Shown here in pieces: positions 6,974 to 13,333 of a stretch of 21,465 bases of DNA. How positions within the stretch are numbered: the stretch's first letter is position 1; the number at the start of each line of letters is the position of its first letter. The notes below the pieces were generated by a model that had not been told where the DNA came from, did no database searches, and saw only the letters and a program-made list of their open reading frames with translations. The translations under genes were made by a program, and so were the position numbers. The DNA comes from an uncultured Collinsella sp. (GTDB lineage: Bacteria; Actinomycetota; Coriobacteriia; Coriobacteriales; Coriobacteriaceae): contig UQOJ01000036.1 in NCBI GenBank assembly GCA_900542635.1, positions 1-21,465 on the forward strand, read 5' to 3'.

Positions 6974-7470
6974 TACCACTGACCGTTCTGCTGAGCGGCG
7001 CCCTCGTTGAGCTGCTGACGGCAACGGGTGACGGTGCCGGTCAGGCTCTTAAGGTTCTCCTCGAGGTGCGTAAAGACCTGCTCGGCGTAATCCTCGGCGG
7101 CATAGCGCGTCTCGCGCTCGTACTGCTGGGCACGGTCGCGGATGTCGTCGGCCTGCTGCTGTGCCAAGCGGACGATTTCCTGCTCACCGGCAATGGTGAG
7201 CGCTTGCTGCTGAGCATCGGCAATGATGGAATCGGCCTGAGCGGCGGCGGAAGCCATAAGCTCCTCGCGCTCCTTGAGGATACGGCGGGACTTCTGCCAT
7301 TCCTCGGGATAGCTCATGCGGATCTCGTCGAGGATGTTAAAGAAGACGTCGGCGTCGATAACCTTCATCTGGGCGTTCTTGCCGAACGGCGTCTTAGCCT
7401 CTTCGATGAGCCCCTCGAGCTCGTCGACAAGACTCACGATCCTGTCGCCAGGAAAATTCTCGCCCGGCAT
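6973..7470 (-). CDS. SepIVA/DivIVA-like coiled-coil protein
   Basis: The product has 165 residues with no membrane segment or signal peptide. Residues about 10-65 contain RIVSLVDELEGLIEEA and VFFNILDEIRMSYPEEW. They are followed by a long alanine- and glutamine-rich coiled coil (about 66-155) with repeated AxxQAD spacing, and a C-terminal NEGAAQQNGQW. Such proteins are often annotated loosely as ATPase or F0 subunit B-like because of the helix composition; no nucleotide-binding motif is visible. The position directly before yceD-rpmF equals that of mycobacterial SepIVA (Rv2927c), a DivIVA-family septum protein, so a role in division or envelope growth is a reasonable inference. The ATG at 7470 is chosen for its AAAGGAG ribosome site 5 bases upstream; a longer frame to 7542 crosses the putative promoter. 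The stop overlaps the yceD start. Confidence 0.85.
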   Translation of the reverse strand: MPGENFPGDRIVSLVDELEGLIEEAKTPFGKNAQMKVIDADVFFNILDEIRMSYPEEWQKSRRILKEREELMASAAAQADSIIADAQQQALTIAGEQEIVRLAQQQADDIRDRAQQYERETRYAAEDYAEQVFTHLEENLKSLTGTVTRCRQQLNEGAAQQNGQW

Positions 7471-7505
7471 CCGGTCTCCTTTCATAGGTAACATATCATC
7501 GTGTA

Positions 7506-7511
7506 AGTCTA
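7506..7511 (-). promoter_or_regulatory. -10-like TAGACT before the SepIVA-like gene (weak candidate)
   Basis: In the 68-base gap after coaD the minus strand reads TGTGGTAGACTTAC, with TAGACT 36 bases before the chosen ATG. The neighbouring rpmF gap has the similar TGTGGTAGTAT. No good -35 is visible; the stretch 17-18 bases upstream is only a T-run. Confidence 0.3.
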
Positions 7512-7538
7512 CCACATGCCACCAGGCATTAAAAAACG

Positions 7539-8036
7539 TCACGAAAAGCGATGTTTGAGCGCTTCGACCACGTTGGGCGGCACAAACGTCGACACGTCGC
7601 TGCCAAGCGAAGCAATCTGGCGCACCACCGAACTCGAGATGTAGCCGTACTGCGGAGCACTCATGACGAAGATGGACTCCAGCTCGTTATCCAGACGGTA
7701 GTTGAGGTCGGCCTGCTGCAGCTCGTATTCAAAGTCGGTCATGGCGCGCAGACCCTTAACGACGGCACCTGCCCCCTGTTCACGTGCAAAGTCGACCAGC
7801 AGACCGGTGAAGGGCAGCACCTCGATGCCGTCCAAATCGCCGAGGGCCTCGCGGGCCAGCGCCACGCGCTCGTCGAGCATAAAGGTGGTACCCACGCCGT
7901 TTTTACCCTGTGATTCGGCTACGGCGACGATCACGCTGGGAAAGATGCGGCGGGCTCGGCGAATTACGTCGATATGGCCAAAGGTGATGGGATCGAAGGT
8001 GCCCGGGACGATCACGCGGTTGATGGTGTCATTCAT
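7539..8036 (-). CDS. coaD: Phosphopantetheine adenylyltransferase
   Basis: CoaD transfers AMP from ATP to 4'-phosphopantetheine to give dephospho-CoA, the penultimate step of CoA synthesis; CoA in turn supplies the arm of ACP encoded downstream. The 165-residue protein has the nucleotidyltransferase GTFDPITFGH motif (12-21, T/HxGH type), VVKGLRAMTDFEYELQ (about 92-107) and the C-terminal ISSSVVR (133-139). The ATG at 8036 has GGAGG 6 bases upstream and overlaps the end of rsmD by 8 bases. The frame stays open for another 108 codons upstream, but that part is the rsmD gene in another frame and is rejected. Confidence 0.97.
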   Translation of the reverse strand: MNDTINRVIVPGTFDPITFGHIDVIRRARRIFPSVIVAVAESQGKNGVGTTFMLDERVALAREALGDLDGIEVLPFTGLLVDFAREQGAGAVVKGLRAMTDFEYELQQADLNYRLDNELESIFVMSAPQYGYISSSVVRQIASLGSDVSTFVPPNVVEALKHRFS

Positions 8037-8673
8037 GGGTGTCCTCCGAAGGCGCATCCTCGTCATTTTCGTTCTCGTCAGCATGGTCGTTCTCGTCCTC
8101 GGCCGCCCAGCGCAGCAAATCAACCGAGGTAATGCCGTAACGCTTCTCCCGCACGGTCTCAAAACCAGCTGGATGAGCGCCCACATCGGATGCGGCATGT
8201 TCAAACAGGGCAAAGGCCCCGGGTGCCAGCAATCCCTGCTGGGAAAGATTCTGCAGCAGCTCCTCGACCGGCTCGGCGCCAAAGGCATACGGCGGATCGA
8301 GCAGGACCAGATCAAAGGGACCGCCCGGCACGCGACCGCGCGAAGCGCTCTCCAGCACATCGCCGGTAACGACGCGCCAGCGCGAGCGGTCGCGGCACAG
8401 CGACTCGATATTCTTGGTGATCAGACGGGCGGCATTGCGATCGATCTCGAACGTGGTGAGCGAACGGGCGCCACGCGAGAGCATCTCGATTCCCAGGGCG
8501 CCGGAGCCGCCAAAGGCGTCCAGCACGCGGACCTCGTCCAAATCGAAATCGAACGCCGACATGACCATGGACGCGCATGCCTCGCGCACGCGATCGGTCG
8601 TGGGACGGGTGACATCGCGCCCGCGCGGCTCTTCGATCTTGCGGCCGCGCCATTCGCCGCCGATGATTCTCAT
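8029..8673 (-). CDS. rsmD: 16S rRNA (guanine(966)-N(2))-methyltransferase RsmD
   Basis: RsmD methylates N2 of G966 in 16S rRNA near the P site, acting on the assembled small subunit. The 214-residue protein shows the family start MRIIGGEWRGRKI, TRPTTDRVREA (22-32), SAM-binding motif I VLDAFGGSGALG (50-61), and the catalytic DPPY (126-129). The last 25 or so residues form an acidic tail rich in Asp, Glu and Asn (AAEDENDHADENENDED and on), which family members of about 180-190 residues lack. The ATG shares four bases with the recG stop (ATGA), and a strong AAGGAGG lies 10 bases upstream inside recG. The 3' end overlaps coaD by 8 bases, so recG, rsmD and coaD are tightly coupled. Confidence 0.95.
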   Translation of the reverse strand: MRIIGGEWRGRKIEEPRGRDVTRPTTDRVREACASMVMSAFDFDLDEVRVLDAFGGSGALGIEMLSRGARSLTTFEIDRNAARLITKNIESLCRDRSRWRVVTGDVLESASRGRVPGGPFDLVLLDPPYAFGAEPVEELLQNLSQQGLLAPGAFALFEHAASDVGAHPAGFETVREKRYGITSVDLLRWAAEDENDHADENENDEDAPSEDTHE

Positions 8674-10847
8674 CCTCCGCTGACCTCCTTAAAGATATGT
8701 CGATAGCGCGTGGCGACCGCGTCGCGCAAGGGGCGCGTCGCCACGGAGTCAAGATTGCTAGCATACCGCAAGAGCTCGACCGCGTCCAAATGAGCCCATT
8801 CGATAAGATCCTCGTCGGCGTCCAGGTCCACAAAGCGCAGGGTCACGCCGCCGTGCTGGCGATACCCCAGGATCTCGCCCTCGTGGCGCAGGCGCAGGTC
8901 CATCTGGGCGAGCGTAAAGCCATCCGAGGTCTTTTCGAGCGACTGGAGACGGTCTTGTGCCGCCGACGAGCCACCGTTGCCCTTGGAGTGCGTCATGACC
9001 AGGCAGGTGCCCGACACGCTGCCGCGGCCCACGCGACCGCGCAGCTGGTGCAGGGCCGCCAAGCCAAAGCGCTCACCGTTCTCGATGACCATGACGGTGG
9101 CGTTGGGCACGTCGACGCCCACCTCGACCACCGTGGTCGATACGAGCACGTCGATCTCGCCGCGCTTGAAGGCATCGATCACGCGGTCCTTCTCCCCCGC
9201 CGGCATGCGACCGTGAAGGCGTTCGATGGTAAGTCCCGGCAACGCCAGGCGCAGTCGGTCGAGCTCGGTTGCCGTATCGTGCAGCGGCACGGGCACGGTC
9301 ACGCGGCCCTCGTCGTCGCGGGCGATACCAGGCACGTCTTCCAGCTCATCGGCCGAGTCACTCGGCTCCACCAGCGGGCAAATCACATAGGCCTGCTGAC
9401 CCTTTTCGTGCGCCTCGCGGATGGCGCCGTAAGCCAAGTCGCGGCTCGACTCGGTGAGCACGCGAGTCGTCACGCCAGCGCCAGGGACGGGCCGATGGCG
9501 GATGATGCTCGTGTCAAGATCGCCGTAAACCGAAAGCGCCAGCGTACGCGGGATGGGCGTTGCCGTCATAACGAGCAGATCGGCACCGGGGCCCTTCGCG
9601 CGTAGGGCGTTGCGTTGGCCGACGCCAAACCGGTGCTGCTCGTCGATGACGACAAGCGACAGATGCTTGAACGCAACGTTATCCGAAAGTACCGCATGGG
9701 TGCCAAAGAGCACGTCAAGCTCACCCGATTCCAGCTGGGCATGGATGCGTTCGCGCTCTGCGGCCGGCGTGGCGCCCGTCAGAAGCGCCCAGGACATGCC
9801 GGCCTGCGAGAGCAGAGGGCCAGTTTTATCGGCATATTGGAGCGCCAGAACGCCCGTGGGCGCCATAACGCAGGCCTGCGTACCGCTATCGGCAGCCACA
9901 GCCAGCGCGCAAGCGGCAACGGCCGTCTTGCCGGTACCGACGTCGCCCAGAAGCAGGCGGTTCATCACGCGCCCGCCATCGCACATGTCGTGCAGGATGT
10001 CTTGGAACGCGGCCTCCTGCTCGTCGCTCAGCGAAAACGGCAGGGCTTCCCTGAGCGCCGCCAGGTGCTCGCCCGCGGCGTGGGCGTAGGGAGCGACTTC
10101 GACCAAGCCGCCGTCGTTGCGCAGGCGCAGCGCCAGCTGCAGGCAGAGGCACTCCTCATAGGCAAGGCGACGACGCGCGATATCGCGCTCGGCCATGCTC
10201 GATGGAAAGTGAATTGAGCGCAGCGCGCGAGCATTGCTCATCAGGCGGCGCTTGACGCGCAAGCGTGCGGGAATCGGATCGAAGGGATTGCCGACAACCT
10301 CGAGCGCGACGCTAACGATACGGCGCATCCACGCCTGGCTCACGCCGTCACTTACGTAGTGGACCGGCAGAATGGTGCCCGTGGCACGCCCGTCCTCGAG
10401 CTTTTCGAAATGCGGAGAAGCCATCTGCTTAAAGCCGCAGGCAAACTCGACCTTACCCATCACAGCCAGTCGGTCGCCCTGCTTAAACTGCTGGGCAATC
10501 CAGGGCTGACGGAAAAAGGCGACTTGCAGCACGCCCGTCTCGTCCACCAGCGAGACCTCAGTCACCTGCATACGCGGACGGGGCTGCTTTTGAACGATAC
10601 GGTCGACCGTGGCGACTATCGTGCACACGGTGCCGATGGGCGCCATCTCGATGGACCAGGAGCGCGTAAAGTCCAGGTATCGATGAGGGATATGGAGAAG
10701 GAGGTCCCCCACCGTCCGAATTCCCAGACGGCGAAGGGCCTCCTCACGTTTACCCGAAACATATTTGAGTCGCGCGATATCCTCGTCGAGCGCATTGCTC
10801 TGGGCAAAGCGCTCCGAGACGCGCGGCACGGAGCACAGCTCGGACAT
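8670..10847 (-). CDS. recG: ATP-dependent DNA helicase RecG
   Basis: RecG is a monomeric superfamily 2 DNA translocase that regresses stalled replication forks and branch-migrates recombination intermediates. The 725 residues contain an N-terminal wedge/OB domain (about 60-170), Walker A GDVGTGKT (301-308), the RecG-type DEQH box (402-405, in IDEQHRFGVGQR), motif III TATPIPRT (428-435) and the C-terminal motifs VSTTVVEVGVDVPNA and QLRGRVGRG. The ATG at 10847 lies 10 bases after the fakA stop; its ribosome site is weak (AGG about 10 bases upstream), so coupling with fakA is likely. The fakA-recG order also occurs around recG in Bacillus. Confidence 0.98.
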   Translation of the reverse strand: MSELCSVPRVSERFAQSNALDEDIARLKYVSGKREEALRRLGIRTVGDLLLHIPHRYLDFTRSWSIEMAPIGTVCTIVATVDRIVQKQPRPRMQVTEVSLVDETGVLQVAFFRQPWIAQQFKQGDRLAVMGKVEFACGFKQMASPHFEKLEDGRATGTILPVHYVSDGVSQAWMRRIVSVALEVVGNPFDPIPARLRVKRRLMSNARALRSIHFPSSMAERDIARRRLAYEECLCLQLALRLRNDGGLVEVAPYAHAAGEHLAALREALPFSLSDEQEAAFQDILHDMCDGGRVMNRLLLGDVGTGKTAVAACALAVAADSGTQACVMAPTGVLALQYADKTGPLLSQAGMSWALLTGATPAAERERIHAQLESGELDVLFGTHAVLSDNVAFKHLSLVVIDEQHRFGVGQRNALRAKGPGADLLVMTATPIPRTLALSVYGDLDTSIIRHRPVPGAGVTTRVLTESSRDLAYGAIREAHEKGQQAYVICPLVEPSDSADELEDVPGIARDDEGRVTVPVPLHDTATELDRLRLALPGLTIERLHGRMPAGEKDRVIDAFKRGEIDVLVSTTVVEVGVDVPNATVMVIENGERFGLAALHQLRGRVGRGSVSGTCLVMTHSKGNGGSSAAQDRLQSLEKTSDGFTLAQMDLRLRHEGEILGYRQHGGVTLRFVDLDADEDLIEWAHLDAVELLRYASNLDSVATRPLRDAVATRYRHIFKEVSGG

Positions 10848-10857
10848 GGGCAGATGC

Positions 10858-12519
10858 CTACTCGATCGAGAAGATCACAGGATAGAGCGGCTGCTCGCCA
10901 CGATGGGCATCGATCTCCAAGTCGGGCTGAGCCTCCTCGATAGCGTCGACGATCTCCTGGAAGGCCTCATCGGACAGCTCCTCGCCGGCCAGAATCGTCA
11001 GCGCGTCACCCTCCTCTTCCTCCTGCATGCGGTTGATGCAGTCGAGCGTGACCTGTTTCACATCGGAGCCGACCACATCGATGGAGCCGGCAATGATACC
11101 CATGACGTCACCGGAGTGAATCGGAGAGCCGTCAGAAGCGCTGGAATCGCGCACGGCGCGGGTGACCTCGCCATCGCGGACCTCGCTGATGGCGTCGACC
11201 ATGGCGGCGACGGCGTCCTCGAGCTCGGAATCGGGCAGGACCGCGAACAGCGCGGAGAACGCCTGCGGGACAGTCTTGGTGGGAACGACGGCAACCTTCT
11301 TGTCGGTGCAGGCAGAGGCAGCAGCCTCGGCAGCCATGCGGATGTTGCCGTTATTGGGCAGGATGATGACCGAGGTCGCGTTGACCTGGTCCACCGCGCC
11401 CAGCAGGTCGGCGGTCGAGGGGTTCATGGTCTGGCCACCCGAGACGATCACGTCAACGCCGAGGGACTTGAGGATGTCGGCCTCGCCAGAACCGGCGGCA
11501 ACGGCGACAAAGCCCAACGCCTTGGCGGGCTCAGCGGCCTTTTCCTGGTCCTCGTGAATCTTGGCGGTACGGTCGTGGGCCTCCATCTCCATGTTGTGGA
11601 TAAAGACCTCGTAGATCTGGCCAAGCTGCAGCATGTGCTCGAGTACCAGGTTGGGCGTGTTGGAGTGCACATGGATCTTGTAGTCAGGGTAGGCACCCAC
11701 GAGCAGCTCGCAGTCGCCCATGGAGCCCAGGAACTTAAGGCACTCGTCCTCGTCAAACGGGGCGTCGGCCTTAAAGAGGAACTCGTTGCAGTAGCGGAAC
11801 TCCGAGCCCTCCCAGTCGTCGTTGGCCTCAATCTCAACGCGACCGAGGGCCGCGTCGCGGGCAGAGCCAGCGGAATCAAACGTGGCGGAGAAATCCTCGA
11901 CAACGGTGCTGCGGCCAAGCGCGGCGGCAACAAAGTTCTCAAGGAAGATGGCAAAGCCAAAGGCACCGGAGTCGACCACGCCGTTCTCCTTCAGAACGGG
12001 CAGCAGGTCGGGCGTGCGGGCGACGGACTGGTAGGCCTCGACGACGATGGCGTCGAGTGCGTCCTCGGCCGAGAACTTCTTCTTTTCGCACTCGTCGGCC
12101 TTGGTCGAAACATCTCGCAGGACCGTGAGAATCGTGCCCTCGATGGGCTTGCGGACGGCCTGGAAGGCGACCTTGACGGCGCGGCGGAAGGCGAAGGCGA
12201 TGTTGGCGGACGTGATAGGCTCATCGGCGGAGACGAGACCCTCGGCCACGCCGCGCAGAATCTGCGAGGTGATGACGCCGGAGTTGCCGCGGGCGCCCAT
12301 CAGGGAGCCGTGGGTGATGGCGCCGGCGATGGCCTCCATATCGGCATCGGCGGGAAGGGCGGAAAGCTCCTTGGTCACCGAGGCGAGCGTGAGCGACATG
12401 TTGGTGCCGGTGTCGCCGTCGGGCACGGGGAAGACGTTGAGCTTGTTGATCTCCTCGGCCTTGTCGGAAACGGCAGCCGCAGCGATCGGAAAACAGGTGC
12501 GAATGGTCTTTGCAATCAT
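10858..12519 (-). CDS. fakA: Fatty acid kinase catalytic subunit FakA (YloV / DAK2 family)
   Basis: FakA phosphorylates fatty acids presented by FakB binding proteins, giving acyl-phosphate for PlsY or, through PlsX, acyl-ACP. The 553-residue protein matches the YloV family. An N-terminal DhaL-like kinase domain has NVFPVPDGDTGTNM (28-41, with the ATP/metal-binding aspartates) and GARGNSGVITSQ (75-86). The middle domain carries paired cysteine and histidine residues (CNEFLFK; KIHVHSN), and a C-terminal domain includes IILPNNGNIRMAAEAAA. The ATG at 12519 gives the usual 27 residues before the NVFPVPDGD motif. GGAG is 12 bases upstream, rather far, so coupling with yloU (27 bases before) may matter. 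No fakB gene is in the window, and the assignment rests on motifs plus the yloU neighbour. Confidence 0.92.
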   Translation of the reverse strand: MIAKTIRTCFPIAAAAVSDKAEEINKLNVFPVPDGDTGTNMSLTLASVTKELSALPADADMEAIAGAITHGSLMGARGNSGVITSQILRGVAEGLVSADEPITSANIAFAFRRAVKVAFQAVRKPIEGTILTVLRDVSTKADECEKKKFSAEDALDAIVVEAYQSVARTPDLLPVLKENGVVDSGAFGFAIFLENFVAAALGRSTVVEDFSATFDSAGSARDAALGRVEIEANDDWEGSEFRYCNEFLFKADAPFDEDECLKFLGSMGDCELLVGAYPDYKIHVHSNTPNLVLEHMLQLGQIYEVFIHNMEMEAHDRTAKIHEDQEKAAEPAKALGFVAVAAGSGEADILKSLGVDVIVSGGQTMNPSTADLLGAVDQVNATSVIILPNNGNIRMAAEAAASACTDKKVAVVPTKTVPQAFSALFAVLPDSELEDAVAAMVDAISEVRDGEVTRAVRDSSASDGSPIHSGDVMGIIAGSIDVVGSDVKQVTLDCINRMQEEEEGDALTILAGEELSDEAFQEIVDAIEEAQPDLEIDAHRGEQPLYPVIFSIE

Positions 12520-12546
12520 GGGTATTTGAATCTCCGTTTTCGGATG

Positions 12547-12903
12547 CTAGTTCAGACGGCTCTTGAGAGCGTCGATATGGATGCCGATCTTAAGGCTGGC
12601 GGGATCGATCTGGGCGATCTCCTGCAGGGTAAAGGCAACGGAGCTCGAAAGATTGTGGCAGACGGACTTCATGTTGACGCCGTTCTCGAGCACGACGTGA
12701 AGATCGACCGTAAGGCCGTTCTCATCGGCGGAGACAAGCACGCCCTTGCGGAGGCGCTGACCGGCAAGCAGGCGCACGCTCTCGGCGCCCTGGAGCTGTT
12801 CGGCCATACCGACGACGCCGTAGCACGTCATCGCGGCATAACCGGCAATATCGGCAATAACGTCGTTCGAGACGCTCAGGCTGCCGTTAATGGTCTCAGA
12901 CAC
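12547..12903 (-). CDS. Asp23/Gls24 family protein (YloU-like)
   Basis: Asp23/Gls24 proteins are small envelope-associated or cytoplasmic proteins linked to cell-envelope homeostasis; YloU is the form encoded next to fakA (yloV) in Firmicutes. The 118-residue product has the domain pattern GSLSVSNDVIADIAGYAA (7-24), GVVGM (29-33), GVLV and GLTVDLHVVLENGVNM (about 63-78), ending before the helix of the domain. The start is GTG at 12903, preceded at 6 bases by AAGGAG; no in-frame ATG fits. It is the first gene of the third transcription block, following the tRNA terminator. Its conserved pairing with fakA suggests a shared envelope-lipid role, but no activity is known. Confidence 0.93.
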   Translation of the reverse strand: MSETINGSLSVSNDVIADIAGYAAMTCYGVVGMAEQLQGAESVRLLAGQRLRKGVLVSADENGLTVDLHVVLENGVNMKSVCHNLSSSVAFTLQEIAQIDPASLKIGIHIDALKSRLN

Positions 12904-13061
12904 AAGAATCTCCTTATCTGGTGCTCACGGCACCATCTCGTGGGAGCAATCATTGCAATATTCTACAACGACCGCGCCATGTTGAGGTGGTGGGTCACGG
13001 GATTACATCCTCGACACGAAATGTTGATATGGCAACGTTCGCGCCAGGCGATCGCAGCATG
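12904..13061 (-). promoter_or_regulatory. Leader and probable promoter region of the yloU-fakA-recG block
   Basis: This 158-base gap separates the tRNA terminator from yloU. The minus strand has a -10-like TAGAAT at 12960-12965, 57 bases before the GTG, with no clear -35. A small hairpin (TGGTGC/GCACCA, 12919-12935, 5-base loop) sits just before the yloU ribosome site and might influence translation. I see no open frame with a ribosome site on either strand. That transcription starts here is inferred from the upstream terminator; the exact promoter is uncertain. Confidence 0.4.
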
Positions 13062-13088
13062 AAAAAACCCGCCGCATAAGCGACGGGT
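13062..13088 (-). terminator. Intrinsic terminator of the tRNA-Asn gene
   Basis: On the minus strand ACCCGTCGC pairs with GCGGCGGGT over a TTAT loop (9 bp, one G-U pair), followed immediately by six or seven T. It begins 10 bases after the CCA end of the tRNA and is a textbook Rho-independent terminator. Confidence 0.92.
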
Positions 13089-13097
13089 CTTACAACC

Positions 13098-13172
13098 TGG
13101 CTCCCCGGGTAGGACTCGAACCTACAACAGCGCGGTTAACAGCCGCGTGCTCTACCATTGAGCTACCGAGGA
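13098..13172 (-). tRNA. tRNA-Asn (anticodon GUU)
   Basis: The 75-base gene, including an encoded 3' CCA, folds into a full cloverleaf on the minus strand. The acceptor is TCCTCGG with CCGGGGA (one U-G pair), the D stem GCTC/GAGC, the anticodon stem CGCGG/CCGCG around the loop CTGTTAA, and the T stem GTAGG/CCTAC with loop TTCGAGT. Loop positions 34-36 are GTT, which reads Asn codons AAC/AAU. The discriminator base is G. It stands alone between rpoD and yloU with its own promoter and terminator. Confidence 0.98.
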
Positions 13173-13202
13173 ATAGGTGCGTGCTCTCAAGCAACGAAGT
13201 TT

Positions 13203-13252
13203 ATTATACGGACGAATCAGCTTAGGGCAAGAACTTTTTTGAGAATTTTTCT
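13203..13252 (-). promoter_or_regulatory. Promoter of tRNA-Asn with upstream A-tracts
   Basis: On the minus strand a perfect -10 TATAAT (13203-13208) and a -35 TTGCCC (13225-13230) are 16 bases apart. Two A-tracts (13235-13240 and 13246-13250) start 11 bases apart directly upstream of the -35, resembling an UP element that binds RNA polymerase alpha or bends DNA. The predicted start is about 20-25 bases before the mature tRNA 5' end. This is the best sigma-A promoter in the window. Confidence 0.8.
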
Positions 13253-13290
13253 GACCTAGTCGTTTAAGAACGTCCCCAACGACTACATGA

Positions 13291-13324
13291 AAGCGCCCTC
13301 AAGCGGATGTGCTTGAGGGCGCTT
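13291..13324 (-). terminator. Hairpin terminator after rpoD
   Basis: A perfect 14-bp inverted repeat, AAGCGCCCTCAAGC with GCTTGAGGGCGCTT around a 6-base loop, begins 9 bases after the rpoD stop. The T-run after the stem is short (the last two stem bases plus one more), so termination may be partly Rho-assisted, but the stem is very stable. It separates rpoD from the tRNA-Asn promoter. Confidence 0.8.
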
Positions 13325-13333
13325 CTTGCTTGA

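Noticed and set aside
7516..7529. Small hairpin ATGCC/GGCAT after coaD as a terminator
   Set aside because: Only 5 bp, and the T-run lies before the hairpin, not after it, on the coding strand.
8037..8360. 108-codon N-terminal extension of coaD
   Set aside because: It is rsmD read in another frame; the ATG at 8036 has a good ribosome site and gives the normal CoaD length.
10765..13062. 765-residue open frame on the plus strand opposite fakA and yloU
   Set aside because: Gly/Val/Asp/His-rich antisense frame covering two clear genes and a gap; no domain recognised.
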